Assembly (NCBI RefSeq): GCF_947507565.1
Contig: NC_089186.1
Coordinates: 434,001-498,000, forward strand
Length of the DNA stretch: 64,000 nt
Source: Oscarella lobularis
Lineage: Eukaryota > Porifera > Homoscleromorpha > Homosclerophorida > Oscarellidae
Reading direction: 5' to 3'
The translations under genes were made by a program, and so were the position numbers. Positions 23,404 to 32,784 of the stretch are shown here, piece after piece; the first letter of the stretch is position 1, and each line of letters begins with the position of its first letter. The notes below the pieces were generated by a model that was not told where the DNA came from, did no database searches, and saw only the letters and a list, made by a program, of their open reading frames with translations.

Positions 23404-24480
23404 ATTGGCAAACACTGAAAGGAGATGGGATAACGTGGGAGGCGACTAGGGATATGCAAAGAAGCCCCTATAGGCAGCGTGATCTTCATACGGGAAGAAC
23501 TTTCCTGGCTCTTTCGCTCTCTTCAGTTCAATATATTCAATGGCACATATTCATGTTAGACTGAATTAATGTTCATAGCGACACTGAAGTGGTTTGGCAG
23601 GTCCTAGTAGCCATGGCAAGCTATGGGCATAAGTGTGGTCAATTTTCAAATATTTTGAGAGTTATTGATATTTTTAATTAAGCGCTTTTCATTGTTTATT
23701 AGTTCTTTTTTTTCCGTGTATGTGACACTTGACTTCTTATCGTCTCCCAAGGCAAAGGATTTTGAATGAGTCTATTATATTGAAATAGCGCTCCCTGGCT
23801 GCCAACTAACCGTGAACGAATTCGTCGAAGCTGTACAGTGAACGTCATCGGGTCACGTGGTTCCTGCTCGGAGAGACGTCGAGAGACTCGCGGCGTTGGC
23901 TCACGGATTGTTTTTGGTACGAATGAGCATTACAGAGGACGTTCTCCTTTACTCTCGGCCTGTAAATTAACATTGTGGGGCCTCCTTCGCTCTCGTGGCT
24001 CAAACGACGGCTCACCGTGGACGGCTCAAGCTTCCTTCTCTCGCAATTCTCCAACTCATCGTAGCGCAGGTTCGTCTTTCTCCGTTTCAGCACCTCTCCA
24101 TCGTGCCTCGTCCTCTTTCGTTCGCAGGAAGAGCGTCGAACCTTACGATCAAGCCACGAGCTTCTTCTAGTATCCGTGATCAAGCATGGGAGATCTCGTC
24201 AGCGCGCTCCGTCTCATAGTGCGCTCTCTCGGCGCTTCCCCAGCGCGCAACGCTCGTAGATAATTGGGCATGCAGGTATTTATGTAATCTGTGGGATTTG
24301 AATATTTTTTCATTGATTTTGTTTTACTGTAGGGCGTTCTTGAAGCGACGTAGGTGTTTGATAATTCGATTGACATCGGTTGATTGGAACTCACGATTTT
24401 CAACAACAGTTGAAAAAATTACTGCATATGGTATTTATTTCTTTTCATCCGTTTTTTTTTCTTTCTTGGGCACACTTACG
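23404..24480. other. Intergenic, no gene supported
   Basis: Upstream flank of the minus-strand kinase. Overlapping open frames on both strands at about 23840-24220 show no domain, and neither strand is favoured. A gene with short exons cannot be excluded. Confidence 0.4.
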
Positions 24481-24503
24481 AGAAGCTTTCCGATGTCGTC
24501 ATT

Positions 24504-24797
24504 CACCTCTGGGCCCCGAGGTGACTAAATAAAACGCGGCCCTAACCTCTTGAGTCAGAGAGGTAAAAAGTGGCTCAAAGGCAGGGGAGCCAACCCCCTA
24601 CTCCAGTGGCACGAGTGTTAAACTGCCACCCCACTTGGGCAAGACGCGGTGGGTTACAATAGCGGTCCCCCTGGAATCAGGCCGGCAGCACTCACATCCG
24701 AGTTCTGCCGGTCCCAGGCGTCCGAGCCGGGAGACTAAACAGGCTCCAACTCCGACGGGGGAGTAGAGAGGTTGACCCCCATCCCACCCGAGGGTGG
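24504..24797. other. Cluster of perfect short hairpins (possible structured RNA or transposon-derived segment)
   Basis: Six inverted repeats in 294 bp. CACCTC/GAGGTG (24504-24509, 24518-24523). ACCTCT/AGAGGT (24545-24550, 24559-24564). GTGGCA/TGCCAC (24606-24611, 24624-24629). CCGGCAG/CTGCCGG (24682-24688, 24705-24711), with ACTC/GAGT nested inside. GAGCC/GGCTC (24724-24728, 24742-24746). CCACCC/GGGTGG (24784-24789, 24792-24797). GC content is clearly above the surroundings. After it comes a tandem GTTCCGGGTTA / GTTCCGGGTTT and an A/T tail near 24850-24880. No ORF. Either an ncRNA or the end of a transposable element; I cannot name a family. Confidence 0.5.
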
Positions 24798-24879
24798 ACA
24801 CACTGAAAACGAAGAGACCTCTGCGCAAATTTTTTTCTGATAGTTCCGGGTTAGTTCCGGGTTTTATTTAATAAAAATT

Positions 24880-25551
24880 ATGATATCTTCTACGTGTGCA
24901 CAACGTCTGTGTTTGCGACGCGCTATAATAAAATACGTGCACACGAGACCTCTTGCACGAGAGTCCCGGAGCAGTTTCGAAATCTAATGAGAGGGTCATG
25001 CTCAGGACCCTTTGCATGCCAGAACTATAATAAAAAATCATCTAAAATGCTAGGCATACAATCCTTCTTCTTTCAAAAATTTTCTGACGTCACAAAGGAT
25101 CCAATAGGCACAACGCATACGTTTTGGTGCCGTCTGCTGACAGAAGCTTGGTTACGATATTCTCTTCTCCTTCTGAGGATGAAGACGACGAGTCTGAGTT
25201 TAGGTGAACGATATTATCAGGGAAATGAAACTAGACAATTAAAACACACCTATTCGCGAGAACGGGTTGAGCGTGTAACTTCGCCCAGCCTACACATTCA
25301 TGTCCCGGTATCCGCAATTTGAAATGCGATCACCTGCCCACGTGGACGTGATGTCCAAATGCTGACTAAGTGCTCTGCACACATAAAAACGCTAGAGGCG
25401 AAACGGACACTCTGAATGCATACTCTGCTGAGAGGATTACTTGATTCTACTTTCATGGAAGCAGAACCAACAACCTGCCAACGTTTATTTCAGCCTATAA
25501 GGAATGGACTTAATTAAGCATTTCAATGAGGAGAGTGCACTAAAATTATTA
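24880..25551. other. Intergenic, nothing recognised
   Basis: An open frame at 24894-25322 (plus) has no recognisable motif and weak composition; I do not call it a gene. Confidence 0.4.
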
Positions 25552-25664
25552 TTTACATTCGGCGGGGTCCTTAGCGACAATCAGGTCATAGCAACCATTC
25601 TTTAATTGAGAAGACTAGGCGCAACTGTAAGTCAATAGAATTAATAGAATAAAAGCTCGTCTGA

Positions 25665-25672
25665 TGACGTCA
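25665..25672. promoter_or_regulatory. Consensus CRE palindrome in repeat unit 1
   Basis: TGACGTCA, the full CREB/ATF consensus, inside the tandem repeat and conserved in unit 2 at 25945-25952. Function not shown. Confidence 0.35.
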
Positions 25673-25944
25673 CCTTCTGCTGATACTCATATAATAGCGA
25701 TACGATAAGCGCTTGGAGCTACGTTGACAAACGATGAATTGAGAAATGAACTTCCGTAGCCGTCTCCTTGAACTCTTATCAGCCGTGGTACGGAGCCAGA
25801 AAAATTCGATTACTCTAAGAAATTAATTAAATTTACATTTGGCGGGGTCCTTAGCGACAATCAGGTCATAGCAACCGTACTTTAATTGAGAAGACTAGGC
25901 GCAACTGTAAGTCAATAGAATTAATAGAATTAAAGATCGTCTGA

Positions 25945-25952
25945 TGACGTCA
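25945..25952. promoter_or_regulatory. Consensus CRE palindrome in repeat unit 2
   Basis: Second TGACGTCA copy, 280 bp from the first. Confidence 0.35.
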
Positions 25953-26108
25953 CCTTTTGCTGATATTCATATAATGGCGATAAGCGCTTGGAGCTACGCT
26001 GACGAACGATGAGTTGAGAAATGAACTTCCGTAGCCGTCTCATTGAACTCTTATGAGCCGTTGTACGGAGCCAGAAAAATTCAATTACTCTAAGAAATTA
26101 ATTAAATT

Positions 26109-26582
26109 TTTAATGCAAGTGAAAAATTCTAATTGATATATTTACTTCGTTGAAATTCAATTTCTTTGTCGTCGGGGCGTTGCGAAGACTTGCAAGTTGC
26201 AAAGTGATGATGGGGGCGTGGACGGTTGAGAAGCTTCGAATGCGCGATCCTGCAGCATCTCAGTGTCGACACCACCTGCAATGATGTTCGAGAAGTTGGC
26301 GATTTATGCGTCTTTACCTGCTCCGGCGTTGCTGATCACTTCAAAGAAGGAGTCTCTACAAGAGAGAACTCACGTCCGCCATCGGTTCTTGCAGATCGAT
26401 CTTTAGGGCCTAGCCGATAAGACACAGCCGCGTGGACTCGTACTAAACGAGGAACGAAGAGAAAGCGAGGAGAACGAAACTTGCTTAGCGCGCTGCACAC
26501 TGACGTCGCACCGATGACGAAAGCACATGCAAAAGGCAAATTCCTATCAAACTCAATACAGAACAAAATAAATAGTCATAAT
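26109..26582. other. Intergenic, no gene supported
   Basis: Downstream flank of the first LRR-ARM gene (minus). Short open frames on both strands have no features. Confidence 0.4.
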
Positions 26583-29048
26583 TTAGTTGTGATTCTTGCA
26601 GGTTTGAGCAACAGAATCGAGATCAACTTCCATATTTGACGTTGACGGTGCAGGAAGGGAACAAAGGACGTCAAAACTGATTTCCTTTTTTATGAGACAA
26701 ATAGGACACAGTCGATGTCGGCTGTAATAATCGAAATGACTGCTGCAAAAAAAGTAGAGACGCTGGAGACCAAACAAGGCAACGGAGGCGAATTCCTTGC
26801 TTTGAGCCATCTTCAGTAAGGACACAACTGTGGCGTGACGATAAGCCAACTCCAAGCCAATTAGATCACCACTTGCCAAGCTCGCAGCCACTCTTTCTCT
26901 CGCCACGCAATCAGTCGGCCAACTGGAAGCCGAGTCGTCGTGAACGAGACAAAGGCACGCCAGATACGAATATGAAACGTGCATACTTTTCTGACGAGGA
27001 ACAGCTGCGAAGACTGCGTTGAGAACTCGCTTTGAAAACAGCTTAGGTGCCAGAGTGGGACACTCAGCTGCAACAGTCAAAGCTTCCAGAGCAGCGACGT
27101 ATAAAGACAAACCTCTTTCATCGTCGTGAAGCGAAAACGATTTGAACGCCATCTCCGCCATTGCAACGGCATTTTTGACAGGAAGAACTCCGTCGAATGC
27201 AATCAGGACGCCAGGTAAATCACTATACAGCACAGAAAAGGCATGCAGAAGAGATGTGCCTCCTTGGAAAACTAATTCCTGAACGCTCTTATAGTAGTAG
27301 TCTTCGGGTTCTTTGTCGGTGTCTTTCTTGTTGGCGGCGACTTTGGTGCTCTTTTGTATGACATCAGACGAATGAGACATTATCTGGAAACTGATGTCAC
27401 TTTTCGATGCTATTTCGTTTCGCTTTGATTGTGATATTGCGCTGAATAGACGAGTTAGGACGGACCACTTGGAAGCGAGCAGCGTGTTCCACTTGAGAGA
27501 AAATGCGAGAGCTAGACTTAAAAGCAGCGGCCTGTCGACGACGAAAGACGAACATTTCTTCACAAGCTGAAGTAAGTGGTTTGCAAAATTTTCTTTTATT
27601 TCAAGCGAATTCGGATCACAGTTTTCGACGTCGACGCTTACATCTCGTAGAGCAAAGACCAGGGAATTCTCCAATATCTGCTCCCATGAGTCATTCGTGA
27701 GGAAAGAATTTGCCCCGGGGAAAAGGAAATCCCATTTGGGTAGTAATCGAAACAGCGAAGACAAGTCTGAAGATATACTCTTGTCAGTCAGCAAGCGCCT
27801 TGACGCTGCGCAGAGCGTCTGCATCAAGGGAACAAGGCCAGACGCAATAAAGGCATCATAACTCTTCTCTATTGCCTCGGGAAGACTGTACATTGCGTCG
27901 AAGAAATACAGAGTAGATTTGAAAATGTGACTCGGGTGAAACTGTTGTTCACAGCACGAAGCGTCGGGATCCCAAGACGGAAGAGTCATCTTTAGATGAG
28001 GGCAAGACGTCAATGTGTCCATAGGATTATCACCCATTCCGTTACTGCACACGTATCCAAGAAATCGTAACTGATCAAGACGATTCGTTTCGAGAAGCAG
28101 ACTTGTTATGTCACTCAATGAACAGCTGCTCGACACGTCGAGATGCGTGAGAGATGACGTGCAACGTAATATACAACGACACGTTTTGTAGAAAGGTGAG
28201 CCGTAAGCTGAAGCCGTTCTGTATGAGAACTGAAAGAGAAACGAATATTTTGTCGCGTACGACAGATCAAGAGTCGAAAGACTTTGCTGTTTGGCAAAAA
28301 AGCGATGAACCATAGAAACGTCTCCTCGGCCAGATGTCCAATCAGTGGCGCTCACTATCTCAAGCGAGTGCAACGACAAATAGTTGAGTTGATCCGATGC
28401 AAATATATCGGCAGTTGCAAAGACTTCGTACCAAGTGACCTTCGTTCCGGATAGGTCAAGATGCTCCAAGTGAGGTAATGACGAAACGGTTGCTCGCAGA
28501 TGAGTTTGGCTGAGATCCGTGAAGCTAACGTCGAGATGCTTCAAATTGGAGAATTGAGGTAGCACGTGCAAACCGATGGCGCCTTTCGCGCTATTTGCGG
28601 CGAAGTGCACGAGGGAGTCCCTCGCGGGGGTCCCCACGAGAATTTCCAGAAAAGGAACGGGCAAATCGCCGAGACAAGGGCTGAACGATATGTCAATGCT
28701 GTTCACGCACCTCTGCTTGCGAAGATTCTCGACGATCGTCTCTTGATGAACAGACGCGATAGAAGTGAGCGGTAGAGTGTTCAGACGGCATCGCTTCCCG
28801 AGAAGGATGTCCAGCACGTTTGCTGTCAGCTTAGCGCGTCGAGCGAGGCCTTCGATGAGCTGGTTCGAGATCGCGTAAGGCAAGTCGATCGTGCTACTGG
28901 CGAGAATGACTTCGGCGACCGATGGCAGTAGATCGGGTGGAGCATTCGTAACGTCGAGTTCTAACGACGAGGTTCTGCAAAGGCATGCGACGGATAAATC
29001 GGATAGCGACAGCTCCATCTGGCCACTAGACACGTGACCCTTACTCAT
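26583..29048 (-). CDS. LRR plus armadillo-like protein, possibly ZYG11/ZER1 type, tandem copy 1 (821 aa)
   Basis: Single exon on minus, ATG at 29048; a second in-frame ATG at 29018 (MELSLSDL) matches the only ATG of the neighbouring copy and may be the real start. Residues about 100-330 hold irregular leucine-rich repeats (LKHLDVSFTDLSQTHL, LEHLDLSGTKV, LSTLDLSYA, LTHLDVSSSCSL). From about 370 on the protein is all-helical, armadillo/HEAT-like, with a CPIC motif near the C-terminus. An LRR block followed by ARM repeats at about 750-800 residues is the layout of ZYG11/ZER1 proteins, substrate receptors of CUL2 ubiquitin ligases. This assignment rests on architecture and is tentative. No signal peptide, so probably cytoplasmic. 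Followed 112 bp upstream by its tandem duplicate. Confidence 0.8.
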   Translation of the reverse strand: MSKGHVSSGQMELSLSDLSVACLCRTSSLELDVTNAPPDLLPSVAEVILASSTIDLPYAISNQLIEGLARRAKLTANVLDILLGKRCRLNTLPLTSIASVHQETIVENLRKQRCVNSIDISFSPCLGDLPVPFLEILVGTPARDSLVHFAANSAKGAIGLHVLPQFSNLKHLDVSFTDLSQTHLRATVSSLPHLEHLDLSGTKVTWYEVFATADIFASDQLNYLSLHSLEIVSATDWTSGRGDVSMVHRFFAKQQSLSTLDLSYATKYSFLFQFSYRTASAYGSPFYKTCRCILRCTSSLTHLDVSSSCSLSDITSLLLETNRLDQLRFLGYVCSNGMGDNPMDTLTSCPHLKMTLPSWDPDASCCEQQFHPSHIFKSTLYFFDAMYSLPEAIEKSYDAFIASGLVPLMQTLCAASRRLLTDKSISSDLSSLFRLLPKWDFLFPGANSFLTNDSWEQILENSLVFALRDVSVDVENCDPNSLEIKENFANHLLQLVKKCSSFVVDRPLLLSLALAFSLKWNTLLASKWSVLTRLFSAISQSKRNEIASKSDISFQIMSHSSDVIQKSTKVAANKKDTDKEPEDYYYKSVQELVFQGGTSLLHAFSVLYSDLPGVLIAFDGVLPVKNAVAMAEMAFKSFSLHDDERGLSLYVAALEALTVAAECPTLAPKLFSKRVLNAVFAAVPRQKSMHVSYSYLACLCLVHDDSASSWPTDCVARERVAASLASGDLIGLELAYRHATVVSLLKMAQSKEFASVALFGLQRLYFFCSSHFDYYSRHRLCPICLIKKEISFDVLCSLPAPSTSNMEVDLDSVAQTCKNHN

Positions 29049-29160
29049 TTAGATTCATAATGATTACCGAAGCAATCAAATTATAGGAGTCACACCGAAA
29101 GCACAAGCAAATTCCTATTAGACTCAATTCAGAACACAACAAATGTAGTCATATTGTCTG

Positions 29161-31578
29161 TTACTTTAGGCAGTCTTTGTGATACTTGCAGATTTGAGAA
29201 ACAGAATCGAGATTCACTTTCAAATTTGAGATATTTGACGTCGACGGTACAAGAAGGGAACAGAGAACGTCAAAACCGATTTCCCTTCTTATGAGACAAA
29301 TGGGACACAGTCGATATCGGACGTAATAAGCATTAGCATCAAAACGATTGCTGCAAAAATAGTAGAGACGCTGGACACCAAACGAGGCAACGGAGGCGAA
29401 TTCCTTGCTTTGAGCCATCTTCAGTAAGGACACAACTGTGGCGTGACGATAAGCCAACTCCAAGCCAATCAGATCACCACTTGCCAAGCTCGCAGCCACT
29501 CTTTCTCTCGCCACGCAATCAGACGGCCAACTGGAAGCCGAGTCGTCGTGAACGAGAAGAAGGCACGCCAGATACGAATATGCAACGTGCATACTTCTCT
29601 GAAAAGGAACGGCTGCGAAGACTGCGTTGAAAACTCGCTTTGAAAACAGCTTAGGTGCCAGAGTAGGACACTCGGCTATAGTAGCCAAAGCTTCCAGAGC
29701 AGCGACATATAAAGACGAATCTCCCTCGTCGTCGTGAAGTGAAAACGATTCGAACGCCATCTCCGCCATTGCAACGGCATTTTTGACAGGAAAAACTCCG
29801 TCGAAAGCAATCAGGACGTCAGGTAAACCGTTATACAGCACAGCGAAGGCATTCAGAAGAGATGTGCCTTCTTTGTAAACTAATTCCATGACGCTCTTAT
29901 GGTAGTAGTCTTCGGTGTCTTTCTCTTTGACGCTCTTTTTAATGCAATCATATGAATGAGACATTATCTGGGAACTGATGTCACTTTTCGATGCTATTTC
30001 CTTTCGCTTTGATTGTGATATTGCACTGAATAGATGGGTTAGGACAGACCACTTTGAAGCGAGGAGTGTGTTCCACTTGAGAGAAAATGCGAGAGTTAAC
30101 TTTAAAAGCGATGGCCTCTGGACAACGAAAGACGAAAATTTATTCACGAGCTGAAGTAAGCTGTCTGCAAAATCTTCTCCGATTTTGACGCTTTCATCTC
30201 GTAGAGCAAAGGCAATAGTGGAATTCTCCAGTATCTGCTCCCATGCGTCATTCATGAAGAAGGAATTCGCTGAGGGAAAAAGGCAATCCCATTTGGGAAG
30301 TTGGCAAAACAGCATAGACAAATCCGAAGCAATACTCTCGTCAGTCAGCAGGCGTCTCGACGCTGTGCAGAGCAGCTGCAGAAGGGGAGCAAGGCCAGAC
30401 GCGATAAATGCATCATAACTTGTCTCTATCGCCTCGCCGAGATTGCACGTTGCGTAGAAGAAATAGAGAGGGGTTTTGAAAGCGTGACTCGGGTGAAACT
30501 GCTGCTCACAGCACGGAGCGTCGGGTTCCCAGGACGGAAGCGTCATCTTTAGATTAGGTAGAGACGTCAATATATGCATAGGATCACCACGCATTCCGTT
30601 ACTGGCCACATGTCCAAGAAATCGTAGCTGATCTAGACGATCCGTTGAGACAAGCAGGTCTATTATGTCGCTCACTTCACAGTTGTGCGACACGTCAATG
30701 TAAGTGAGAGACGACGTGCAACCTAACATATGACGACACGTTAGGTAGAAACGTTGATCGCAACATGTGCCAAGTGAAAAATCGTGAAGAAACAAAGACA
30801 CCGCCGCGTAGGACAGATCAAGACTCGAAAGATATTGCTGCTTGCCAAAAAAGCGACGAACCATAGAGAGGTCTCCTCTGCCAGCTCTCCAATCGGTGGC
30901 GCTCATTATCTCGAGCGAGTGCAACGACAAATGCTTGAGTTGATCCGATGCAAATATATCGGCAGTTGCAAAGACTTCGTACCAAGTGACCTTCGTTCCG
31001 GATAGGTCAAGATGCTCCAAGTGAGGTAATGACGAAACGGTTGCTCGCAGATGAGTTTCGCTGAGATCGGTGAAGCTTACGTCGAGATGCTTCAAATTGG
31101 CGAATAGAGGTAGCACGTGCAAACCGATGGCGCCTTTCGCGCGATTTGCGGCGAAGTGCACGAGGGAGTCCCTCGCGGGGGTCCCCACGAGAATTTCCAG
31201 AAAAGGAACGGGCAAATCGCCGAGACATGGGCTGAACGATATGTCAATGCTCTTCACGCACCTCTGCTCGCGAAGATTCTCGACGATCGTCTCTTTATGA
31301 ACAGACGCGATAGAAGTGAGCGGTAGAGTGTTGAGACGGCATCGCTTCCCGAGAAGGATGTCCAGTACGTTGGCTGTCAGCTTAGCGCGTCGAGCGAGGC
31401 CTTCGATGAGCTGGTTCGAGATCGTGTAAGGCAAGTCGATCGTGCTACTGGCGAGAATGACTTCGGCGACCGACGGCAGTAGGTCGGGTAGAGTATTCGT
31501 AACGTCGACTTCAGCGGATAACGGTGACGTTCTGCAAAGGCATGCGACGGATAAATCGGAGAGCGACAGAGCTTCCAT
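29161..31578 (-). CDS. LRR plus armadillo-like protein, possibly ZYG11/ZER1 type, tandem copy 2 (805 aa)
   Basis: Tandem duplicate of the gene at 26583-29048, about 2.55 kb apart and same strand. The ATG used as first start in copy 1 is TTG here (31620), with the same following residues (KGHVS). The first ATG is at 31578 (MEALSLSDL), so translation probably starts there. LRR residues such as LKHLDVSFTDLSETHL and LEHLDLSGTKV, and the helical C-terminal half, are conserved. There are indels in the middle: a shorter linker after KIGEDFADSL and loss of a Lys-rich loop. A C-terminal CPICLIRRE motif is kept. The open frame and conserved core indicate a functional gene. No intron seen. Confidence 0.8.
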   Translation of the reverse strand: MEALSLSDLSVACLCRTSPLSAEVDVTNTLPDLLPSVAEVILASSTIDLPYTISNQLIEGLARRAKLTANVLDILLGKRCRLNTLPLTSIASVHKETIVENLREQRCVKSIDISFSPCLGDLPVPFLEILVGTPARDSLVHFAANRAKGAIGLHVLPLFANLKHLDVSFTDLSETHLRATVSSLPHLEHLDLSGTKVTWYEVFATADIFASDQLKHLSLHSLEIMSATDWRAGRGDLSMVRRFFGKQQYLSSLDLSYAAVSLFLHDFSLGTCCDQRFYLTCRHMLGCTSSLTYIDVSHNCEVSDIIDLLVSTDRLDQLRFLGHVASNGMRGDPMHILTSLPNLKMTLPSWEPDAPCCEQQFHPSHAFKTPLYFFYATCNLGEAIETSYDAFIASGLAPLLQLLCTASRRLLTDESIASDLSMLFCQLPKWDCLFPSANSFFMNDAWEQILENSTIAFALRDESVKIGEDFADSLLQLVNKFSSFVVQRPSLLKLTLAFSLKWNTLLASKWSVLTHLFSAISQSKRKEIASKSDISSQIMSHSYDCIKKSVKEKDTEDYYHKSVMELVYKEGTSLLNAFAVLYNGLPDVLIAFDGVFPVKNAVAMAEMAFESFSLHDDEGDSSLYVAALEALATIAECPTLAPKLFSKRVFNAVFAAVPFQRSMHVAYSYLACLLLVHDDSASSWPSDCVARERVAASLASGDLIGLELAYRHATVVSLLKMAQSKEFASVASFGVQRLYYFCSNRFDANAYYVRYRLCPICLIRREIGFDVLCSLLVPSTSNISNLKVNLDSVSQICKYHKDCLK

Positions 31579-31620
31579 CTTGGCCACGTGAAGCCCAGTA
31601 GACACGTGACCCTTAGTCAA

Positions 31621-32784
31621 CTAATTAACTCAATTACCAACTAAGAGAAGATACAGAATTCATTTCGAAGTTTAGATCTAAAAAGGTTCAGTGGTAGAGG
31701 AATATAAATGATGTCAAACAAAGCGAGACGCGGCAATTTTTTTCGAGACACTTTTCAATATAGATGCTATACCTACTATTACAATATACTAGATCTATCT
31801 AAGAGTCGGTTACAACGAGGGAGTTCGACGACAATTGTGCTCTATGGACGGCTGTAGGGGTAATTTCTGTAGGTGTAATTTCTGGGAAGATGCAGGCCAC
31901 TTTTCGCCCCTTTCGAAGGTTTGGGAACTCGTACCAGTGCAAAGGGGCCCCAGTGGTCAGCTACCTGCATTATGGACTTATTCCTGCATCGACACGCTTC
32001 GTACGTCGAGACGGTGCGCGCGGACGATAAACGAGAGCGTCGAAATCGCCTAAGGAGATTAGCTTATTGGGAATAGAGCGACTTTCGGCTTCAAATCACT
32101 GCAATCGGGACAGAAATTCGAATCTCTATGTTCTTCTGGTCCAAATAACGTGATTGGCAATGCTAAAACTGCCGAAAATCGTCTAAAACGCGTAGCCGTT
32201 TTGTTCCACATCCGGGATTGGGGTCACCGTGCTCCTTCCGGAAATAGTTGCTTAATTAATTAAGTCACCGTAAACAATAATGAATGAAGTAAATGACAGC
32301 AACTAAACAAAACGATTTCAAAGAGCTAGAACACATCCCGTGCCATTTCGCATCTGAACGGCGCTTTCTGCGATTTTGCTCAGATGAAGTTCGATCCAAT
32401 CTTCATTCACAGCAACATTCCAGCACGATTCCAAACAATTGGCATTGGGACATTTTGCAACAGGACAAGAACGACTAACTAATCCAACGAAGAGAATTAA
32501 TTAATTAAGCGACATTTCCAGAGAACGTAACGATGTTCTTTTGTTCACACATTTCCAGAGCACGTAACGATGTTCACACTGACCAATTTGTTCGGCACTT
32601 TCTCAACATCGAAACCGTTTGAGAAACACAACACGAAAAGGCAAAATAAAAGACATACAGATGCATGCAGCTCAACAACTTGAAAAAAAAAACAGGAAGC
32701 AGTTATACATTGATACAGCAGCAGCAGCATAACTTCCGTCAGAATCGTTGCTTCCGGGCTCGATTCTGCTCATGCAAATAATGC
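31621..32784. other. Intergenic, no gene supported
   Basis: Between the LRR-ARM genes and the methyltransferase gene. Contains a repeated TTTCCAGAGAACGTAACGATGTTC / TTTCCAGAGCACGTAACG pair at about 32514-32573 and a CAGCAGCAGCAG run near 32718-32729. No convincing coding sequence. Confidence 0.5.

Larger units (their letters stand above)
25552..26108. repeat. Two-unit tandem repeat of about 280 bp
   Basis: Unit 1 is about 25552-25831 and unit 2 about 25832-26108, each starting TTTACATT(C/T)GGCGGGGTCC. The units differ by few substitutions and one small indel (unit 2 lacks about 5 bp near ATAGCGATACGATAAGC). Each contains TGACGTCA. Non-coding. Confidence 0.9.

Noticed and set aside
23838-24219. 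Open frames on both strands near 24 kb
   Set aside because: No domain or signal, similar length on both strands, typical of GC-rich antisense shadows.
25552-26108. CRISPR-like or satellite array
   Set aside because: Only two long units without spacers; a plain tandem duplication.
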